From: Lachnospiraceae bacterium
GTDB lineage: Bacteria; Bacillota; Clostridia; Lachnospirales; Lachnospiraceae
Assembly: GCA_910575555.1 (NCBI GenBank)
Contig: CAJTFX010000018.1
Span: 23,170-87,169, forward strand
DNA: 64,000 nt
Direction: 5' to 3'
Shown: piece after piece, positions 59,847 through 64,000 of the stretch
Layout: each line of letters opens with the position of its first letter
Numbering within the stretch: the stretch's first letter is position 1
Translations under genes and position numbers: made by a program
Notes under the pieces: model-generated
Databases searched by the model: none
Told to the model about the DNA's origin: nothing
Seen by the model: the letters and a program-made list of their open reading frames with translations, nothing else

Positions 59847-59875
59847 TTGTGAAGATGCGGGAGAACCGTTATACT
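59847..59875 (+). promoter_or_regulatory. Promoter of the Rpn gene
   Basis: TTGTGA (59847-59852), 17 bp and TATACT (59870-59875), 24 bp before ATG 59899. Confidence 0.6.
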
Positions 59876-59898
59876 ATAAGTACAGGAGGAGCTGCTGA

Positions 59899-60891
59899 AT
59901 GGGAAGTGGCAATATACAGGGAAGCATGGAAGTCCTAAATTCCCTTCAAATAACGGAAGGGCTGGAGGGTTTAGACCGTGCCAGTAAAGAATTATACAAA
60001 AATAAAGAAGTGCTTGCAATTATCTTAAAAGGTGTTGCAAGGGAATTTGAAGCTTACAGTTGCAAAGAGATTATGAATTTTATTGAGGCGGATTCTATTA
60101 CAACAGAGGAAAACGTATCTCCAGGGCGTACCAATACAAGAATTACGGGGGATGATAAAGAATATACTGCCCTGAACGAAAAATTGTCCCTGTTTGATAC
60201 AAAATTCAGGGTGGTGAATCCGAAACTGTCCGGTGGGGAGGTTATTGTCAATCTTCATGTAGATGTGGAAGCACAGAAGACCTACCGTCCGGGATATCCG
60301 ATAGAAAAAAGGGGAATCTATTATCTTGCAAGGGAGCTTTCCGCACAGTTATCTTTAGTGACGGAAAATACGGATTACGGGTGCCTTGAAAAATGTTACT
60401 CTATTTGGATTTGCAGGGATAATGTGCCGCGGAATGAAAGATTCAGCATATCATTTATTGAAATGGATAATACCAGAAATTATGGGAAATGCAATCCGGT
60501 AAAAGAAAATTATGATATGTTGACTTTGGTTATTATCCGTCTTGGGGATAAGGTTTTCCATGAGATGGAAGATAAAGAAAAAAATGATATGATGGAATTT
60601 TTACATGCTGTTATGTATCCTCACGGGAAACATTTTCTGGATACCATAAAAAAGCATATTGATTTTTCAGAGAATGAAGAACTTTGGAAGGAGGTCAGGC
60701 ATATGAGCGGATTAGGAATGAGTATTCTGGAAGAGGGAAGGGTCGAAGGAAGGGCAGAAGAAATTATAGAAAGTGGATATGATTTTGGATTGTCTGAGTG
60801 TGATATCCTTGCCAGATTGCAGGAAAAGTTACAGATTACTGCAGAGCAGGCAGAGCGATATATGGAAATGTTTGAGAAGCAGCCAGTATAA
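59899..60891 (+). CDS. Rpn-family PD-(D/E)XK nuclease
   Basis: This 330-residue protein of the Rpn/transposase_31-like group has HVDVEAQKTY (E-x-Q at 124-126) and GIYYLARELSAQ, the nuclease core. A C-terminal helical tail follows, with EEGRVEGRAEEIIES of the repetitive kind typical of the family. Rpn proteins are nucleases that promote RecA-independent recombination and act in phage defence. AGGAGG precedes ATG 59899. A strong ribosome site and ATG lie inside the gene at 60688-60705. Confidence 0.8.
   Translation: MGSGNIQGSMEVLNSLQITEGLEGLDRASKELYKNKEVLAIILKGVAREFEAYSCKEIMNFIEADSITTEENVSPGRTNTRITGDDKEYTALNEKLSLFDTKFRVVNPKLSGGEVIVNLHVDVEAQKTYRPGYPIEKRGIYYLARELSAQLSLVTENTDYGCLEKCYSIWICRDNVPRNERFSISFIEMDNTRNYGKCNPVKENYDMLTLVIIRLGDKVFHEMEDKEKNDMMEFLHAVMYPHGKHFLDTIKKHIDFSENEELWKEVRHMSGLGMSILEEGRVEGRAEEIIESGYDFGLSECDILARLQEKLQITAEQAERYMEMFEKQPV
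60703..60891 (+). CDS. Possible internally started Rpn small protein
   Basis: Inside the Rpn gene, in the same frame, AAGGAGG (60688-60694) lies eight bases before ATG 60703. This would yield a separate 62-residue C-terminal protein (MSGLGMSILEEGRVEGR onward). Small in-frame C-terminal products that block the long form are known for E. coli rpn genes, so this may be an antitoxin. Confidence 0.55.
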   Translation: MSGLGMSILEEGRVEGRAEEIIESGYDFGLSECDILARLQEKLQITAEQAERYMEMFEKQPV

Positions 60892-60971
60892 CACCTGATG
60901 CAAAATACTCTTTCCATAAAAAAGCATATTGATTTTCAGAGAATGAAGAACTTTGGAAGGAGGTCAGGCAT

Positions 60972-61172
60972 ATGAGCGGATTAGGAATGAGTATTCTGGA
61001 AGAGGGAAGGGTCGAAGGAAGGACAGAAGGAAGGGCAGAAGAAATTATAGAAAGTGGATATGATTTTGGATTGTCTGAGTGCGATATCCTTGCCAGACTG
61101 CAGAAGAAGCTACAGATTACGCTGGAACAGGCAAAGAGATATATGAAGCTGTTTGGAAAGCAGACGGTATAA
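60972..61172 (+). CDS. Free-standing copy of the Rpn C-terminal domain
   Basis: This 66-residue protein comes from the second repeat copy and starts at ATG 60972 with AAGGAGG at 60957-60963. It begins MSGLGMSILEEGRVEGRTEG and ends ARLQKKLQITLEQAKRYMKL. Its differences from the first copy keep the frame open. If the internal product above is an antitoxin, this is a dedicated second gene for it. Confidence 0.6.
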   Translation: MSGLGMSILEEGRVEGRTEGRAEEIIESGYDFGLSECDILARLQKKLQITLEQAKRYMKLFGKQTV

Positions 61173-61247
61173 GAAGTGATATGACGAACGGGGTTGTCCG
61201 GAATCTTGCAAAAAAATATAAAAGCATTGGGAGGAGTTGGAGATATT

Positions 61248-61427
61248 ATGGGTGGAAAGGTATTAGTTACTGAGGTATCAAAGGCACGTAATAAGGGACG
61301 GGAAGAAGAGGATATTGCTGTAGTTGAAAATATGTTAAGAAAAGGAAAACAACCAGAAGAAATAGCAGAATTATGCAATTATGCTTTGGTGGATGTTAAA
61401 ATCGTGCAGGAACGCATGTTACAGTAA
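61248..61427 (+). CDS. Small protein, possible Rpn tail remnant
   Basis: This 59-residue protein (MGGKVLVTEVSKARNKGREE onward) has the Lys/Arg/Glu-rich helical end usual for Rpn-family tails, with KGKQPEEIAELCNYALVDV. GGGAGGAG lies some bases upstream. It looks like the end of another Rpn gene rather than a third copy of the repeat. Confidence 0.45.
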   Translation: MGGKVLVTEVSKARNKGREEEDIAVVENMLRKGKQPEEIAELCNYALVDVKIVQERMLQ

Positions 61428-61436
61428 CAGATGGTA

Positions 61437-61467
61437 TGACACCACATGACACCAATCTGACACCGAA
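61437..61467. repeat. Int arm-site-like repeats, right end of satellite
   Basis: TGACACCACA (61437-61446), TGACACCAAT (61447-61456) and TGACACCGAA (61458-61467), the same core as at the left end. Confidence 0.7.
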
Positions 61468-61579
61468 TTTTTACCAGATATAAAGAACTGTAAAGATTTG
61501 CGTGAAAGAGGGTGAAAGGGAAAGGTTGAAATAACGGCTTATGTATGGTAGGAAAGGTTAGTAAAAAACGTGGTTTAAG

Positions 61580-61621
61580 TTCCCGACGATGAAAACGCTT
61601 GGCGGAAAAGACCAGTAAAAT
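61580..61621. repeat. 42-bp att repeat, right copy
   Basis: Identical over 42 bp to 46864-46905; sequence on both sides differs. Confidence 0.9.
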
Positions 61622-61748
61622 CAAGGGTTTGCGGTACTTGAACTTGTAAACTACAACAAATTTACAACAATTTTACAACGCATAATGAAGAATAATGAGC
61701 GTTAATGAATAGTTGTACTCATAAATCCAATTCAATATTTTGTACGAT

Positions 61749-61792
61749 AAGGACATTTTTCTAAAAGAAAATTTTAGGGAAGTGTCCTTTTG
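61749..61792 (+). terminator. Terminator at left end of third element
   Basis: AAGGACA (61749-61755) pairs with TGTCCTT (61783-61789) around an inner TTTCTAAAA/TTTTAGGGAA stem, followed by TTTTG. Confidence 0.7.
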
Positions 61793-61830
61793 TTATGGTC
61801 AAAACAAAATAAGAAATGGAGGAAATGAAC

Positions 61831-62292
61831 ATGAGTAGTACAGCGTTAGGAGCAGAGAAAGTGATTATTTTTATCAGCGATGCACATGAAAAATTCTACT
61901 ATGAGAAATTGAAAGAGGTCAGGTATCAGGACGTGTACCACAAAGCGCTTGTATATTGTCTTGGTATCAGTGATGACACAAGAAGAAATATCAAAAGCAT
62001 TTATAACTTTAAGACAGGCTGTGTAAAAACGGAGTGCCTGCACGAAGGCTGGCAGACCAGCGGGAGCGTAAAAGTAGTCAGGATGGCGTTTAACCTTTAC
62101 TGCAATGGTACGCCAAGTGTCTTTGATTACGATGATGCGGAGGAACAGGTGGACGAGTGCAGACGGTACACAGTGGAAGAACTGTTCTGCTGTGCCTATG
62201 CGCCTTATTTTTGGCAGGCGGTACAGATTCGTTATCCGGAATATGTAACGTATAACCACAAGTTGTACGCCATGCTTGGAGGACGGGATTGA
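61831..62292 (+). CDS. DUF6075 protein
   Basis: This 153-residue protein has VYHKALVYCLGISDDTRRNI, GWQTSGSVKVVRMAFNLYCN and CCAYAPYFWQAVQIRYPEY, the pattern of DUF6075, a common first gene of Firmicutes ICEs with no known role. ATG 61831 lies eight bases after GGAGG. The stop overlaps the next start (TGATG). Confidence 0.75.
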   Translation: MSSTALGAEKVIIFISDAHEKFYYEKLKEVRYQDVYHKALVYCLGISDDTRRNIKSIYNFKTGCVKTECLHEGWQTSGSVKVVRMAFNLYCNGTPSVFDYDDAEEQVDECRRYTVEELFCCAYAPYFWQAVQIRYPEYVTYNHKLYAMLGGRD

Positions 62293-62471
62293 TGTTAAAA
62301 GTCAGACTTATGGGAACGAAGAACGATATTAAGTGGTTCGGGAAGATTTTACAGCGTAACCCGAAAATCGAGGTGACAGAGTTTTCCGATATGTTCCCAA
62401 ACAAAGGGACAAAGAAATATTACAGGACTTATGTGGAAGTCAGGAAAAGCAACGTAAAAGAAAACCAGTAG
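62292..62471 (+). CDS. DUF3970 protein
   Basis: This 59-residue protein (MLKVRLMGTKNDIKWFGKIL, then FPNKGTKKYYRTYVEV) matches DUF3970, a small family on Gram-positive conjugative elements. It starts at ATG 62292, overlapping the previous stop by one base, behind GGAGGACGGG. Unknown function. Confidence 0.75.
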   Translation: MLKVRLMGTKNDIKWFGKILQRNPKIEVTEFSDMFPNKGTKKYYRTYVEVRKSNVKENQ

Positions 62472-62489
62472 AAGCAAAGGAGAATCATC

Positions 62490-63329
62490 ATGTGTAAAAT
62501 AATCGCAATCGCAAACCAGAAAGGCGGAGTGGGAAAGACCACTACCACAAGCAATTTAGGAATCGGGCTGGCAAAACAGGGAAAGAAAGTGCTTTTGATT
62601 GATGCGGACGCACAGGGCAGTCTGACCGCAAGTTTAGGCTTTACAGAGCCGGACAGTCTGGAAGTCACGCTTGCAACCATTATGGGCAATTTAATCAATG
62701 ACGGGGAAGTAGAGCCGGGGGAAGGTATCCTCCACCATGAGGAAGGGATAGACCTTATGCCGGAGAACATCGAGCTTTCCGGTCTGGAAGTTTCCCTTGT
62801 AAATGTCATGAGCCGGGAAACGGTACTCCGGTCATACATAGAGATAGTCAGGGAGAACTACGATTATATCTTAATTGACTGTATGCCTTCCCTCGGCATG
62901 ATTACCATAAATGCTTTTGCCAGCGCCGACAGCATTTTGATACCCGTACAGGCGGCATATCTGCCCGTCAAAGGCTTACAGCAGCTTATTAAGACGGTCG
63001 GCAAGGTAAAGCAGCAGATTAACCCGAAACTGGAAATTGAGGGGATTCTGCTTACAATGGTGGACAGCCGGACGAACTACGCAAAGGACATCAGCTCCAT
63101 GCTGAAGGAAGCCTATGGAAGCCGGGTGAGGATATTTGCCAATGTCATTCCCATTTCCGTCCGGGCGGCGGAGATTTCAGCGGAGGGTGTCAGCATCTAC
63201 AAGCATGATCCAAAGGGGAAAGTGGCATCAGCCTATGATTCTCTGACAAAGGAGGTAATCACCTCTGCTCGTCAGGGTGACTCGCACTTTGCTCCGCAAA
63301 GCAAGGAGGTGAGCGCAGATGGGCAGTAA
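62490..63329 (+). CDS. parA: ParA/Soj-family ATPase
   Basis: This 279-residue protein has the deviant Walker A KGGVGKTTT near residue 11, LLIDADAQGSLTASLGF and Walker B YDYILIDCMPSLGM. It is a type I partition ATPase working with the ParB product that follows, with which it overlaps by 11 bases. AAAGGAG precedes the ATG. In ICEs this pair stabilises the excised circle. Confidence 0.92.
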   Translation: MCKIIAIANQKGGVGKTTTTSNLGIGLAKQGKKVLLIDADAQGSLTASLGFTEPDSLEVTLATIMGNLINDGEVEPGEGILHHEEGIDLMPENIELSGLEVSLVNVMSRETVLRSYIEIVRENYDYILIDCMPSLGMITINAFASADSILIPVQAAYLPVKGLQQLIKTVGKVKQQINPKLEIEGILLTMVDSRTNYAKDISSMLKEAYGSRVRIFANVIPISVRAAEISAEGVSIYKHDPKGKVASAYDSLTKEVITSARQGDSHFAPQSKEVSADGQ

Positions 63330-63849
63330 CGCAAAATCAAGAAGCGCATCAAAGGTTGCTCTGGAAAGTTTTGATGATCTGTTCGGCGGGAGTGCCGCAC
63401 AGGAAAATGGGATAGAGCAGATTATCAGTGCGCCGCTGGCAGAACTTTATACATTCAAAGACCACCCTTTCCGGGTGGAGGACGATGAGAAGATGGAGGA
63501 AACAACAGAGAGTATCCGGCAGTATGGGGTGCTTGTGCCGGGGATTGCAAGACCGAGGGCGGGCGGCGGCTATGAAATCATAGCCGGACACCGCCGCAAG
63601 CGTGGCTCGGAGCTTGCCGGAAAGACGGAAATGCCTGTGGTTGTCCGTAACTATACCGATGATGAAGCTACGATTATCATGGTGGATTCCAATATCCAGC
63701 GGGAGGACATCTTGCCAAGCGAGAAGGCGAGAGCCTATAAGATGAAATATGAAGCCATGAAGCATCAGGGGAAAAAGTCAGGCAGAAACACACTGGATGA
63801 GGTCGGGGAAGCTGCCGGGGAGAACTGTAGTGGTCAAGCTTTTTTGTAA
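63319..63849 (+). pseudogene. parB: ParB, truncated by an insertion
   Basis: The ParB N-terminal domain is clear: LAELYTFKDHPFRVEDDEKM, RQYGVLVPGIARPRAGGGYE, IAGHRRKRGSELAG and DSNIQREDILPSEKARAY. After DEVGEAAGEN at about 63825 the frame runs into unrelated DNA and stops at 63849, so the DNA-binding and dimer domains are cut off. AAGGAGG precedes ATG 63319. The rest of parB may lie beyond an inserted element to the right. Confidence 0.8.
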
Positions 63850-64000
63850 CATTTGTGGCTAAAAATTTATTGGATTGTTGCCTGGGGTCTATCGGAGCTG
63901 TCAGGTTTTGCCAATAGTGCTACGCACCGCTTCGCAGCCATGCCATTGACAAAACCTGACATTCCCGATTGTGGGTAATCAGGCAATCCAATCAGGAAGC
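63826..64000. mobile_element. Putative insertion sequence end in parB
   Basis: Foreign sequence starts near 63826 with TGTAGTGGTCAAGCTTTTTT, which could be a terminal repeat. A large inverted repeat follows: TGTCAGGTTTTG-CCAAT (about 63908-63924) against ATTG-CAAAACCTGACA (about 63945-63961). No gene is visible before the window ends, so the family cannot be set. Confidence 0.55.

Larger units (their letters stand above)
60644..61172 (+). repeat. Tandem duplication of the Rpn gene 3' end
   Basis: 60644-60891 and 60914-61172 are near-identical. The second copy has lost one T, which breaks the original frame before its ATG, and gained a 12-bp GGAAGGACAGAA-type insert in the EGR repeat. Both keep AAGGAGG, the 8-bp spacer and ATG. 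Confidence 0.9.
46906..61621. mobile_element. 14.7-kb satellite-like integrative element
   Basis: Bounded by the perfect 42-bp repeats, with matching TGACACC arm-type repeats inside both ends and Tn916-type xis and int at the right. It has a repressor, recombination genes, SF3 helicase and candidate origin, but no relaxase, transfer, capsid or terminase gene that I can see. It therefore resembles an integrative mobilizable element or a phage-satellite-like island. Confidence 0.85.
61428..61830. other. Junction between satellite and next element
   Basis: No gene is visible. It holds the satellite's right arm repeats (61437-61467), the right 42-bp repeat (61580-61621), the left arm-like repeats of the next element (61652-61683) and a terminator (61749-61792). 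Confidence 0.75.
61622..64000. mobile_element. Left end of another ICE-like element
   Basis: It starts at the right att repeat with three arm-like repeats (61652-61661, 61663-61672, 61674-61683; core TACAAC, 11-bp spacing). Then come DUF6075, DUF3970, ParA and ParB genes, the usual first genes of a class of Firmicutes ICEs. It continues past the window. Confidence 0.65.

Noticed and set aside
1..64000. CRISPR arrays, tRNA and rRNA genes
   Set aside because: No regularly spaced repeats, no cloverleaf-like sequence and no conserved rRNA stretch were seen on either strand.

Overview
The window comes from a low- to mid-GC Clostridia genome, most likely a gut Lachnospiraceae relative. The evidence is strong AAGGAGG ribosome sites, Tn916-type Int/Xis, YodL, DUF3789, DUF4313, DUF5688 and DUF6075 proteins, a class B sortase and AbiE. 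No rRNA, tRNA or clear chromosomal housekeeping block is visible. Nearly everything reads as mobile DNA: integrative elements placed end to end.

Layout. (1) 1-6.2 kb, mostly minus strand: a truncated winged-helix regulator, a VanZ-like membrane protein, and a TetR / rifampin-phosphotransferase-like / MFS efflux operon with two palindromic TetR operators. (2) 6.5-46.9 kb, plus strand: the right-hand part of a large ICE- or plasmid-like element. It opens with a tyrosine recombinase and a sortase B. A long operon chain of small conserved proteins follows, with its own replication kit: NAD-dependent ligase, SSB, RecD2 helicase, YqaJ exonuclease, CHC2/Toprim primase and a ParM/ParR partition pair. 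It also carries a MoxR ATPase plus VWA/HExxH protein, two DNA methyltransferases, an AbiE type IV toxin-antitoxin pair and an IS110 remnant. It ends in sigma-like factor, Xis and Int. No relaxase, VirB4 or coupling protein is in the window, so any transfer genes lie to the left. (3) 46.9-61.6 kb: a 14.7-kb satellite-like integrative element bounded by perfect 42-bp direct repeats. It has a divergent XRE repressor with its operator, a DUF932/YqaJ/Rad52-like recombination module, an SF3 (D5/P4-type) helicase followed by a candidate iteron origin, Tn916-type Xis and Int, and an Rpn-family nuclease gene with an internal start and a tandemly duplicated 3' end. (4) 61.6-64 kb: the left end of another ICE-like element (DUF6075, DUF3970, ParA, ParB). 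Its parB is cut by what looks like the end of an insertion sequence.

The most unusual signal is a promoter-leader-terminator cassette present three times in region 2 (about 8.23, 19.91 and 33.77 kb). Each copy has a TTGA-type -35, a 17-bp spacer, a TATAAT-like -10, a conserved TACATCAGTWTCA 5' end, a variable first hairpin and a terminator with a conserved AGTGTC/GGCACT base. The sequence inside the hairpins changes between copies while pairing is kept, as expected of a structured RNA. Each copy stands ahead of a main operon, and each is followed by further hairpins before the first gene, so it is a candidate shared attenuator or small-RNA family that coordinates the element. Other points of note are a 14-nt perfect match to the 16S anti-Shine-Dalgarno ahead of a two-codon ORF, an A7 run that splits a 466-residue gene, and two regulator genes that seem to lack a standard start codon.
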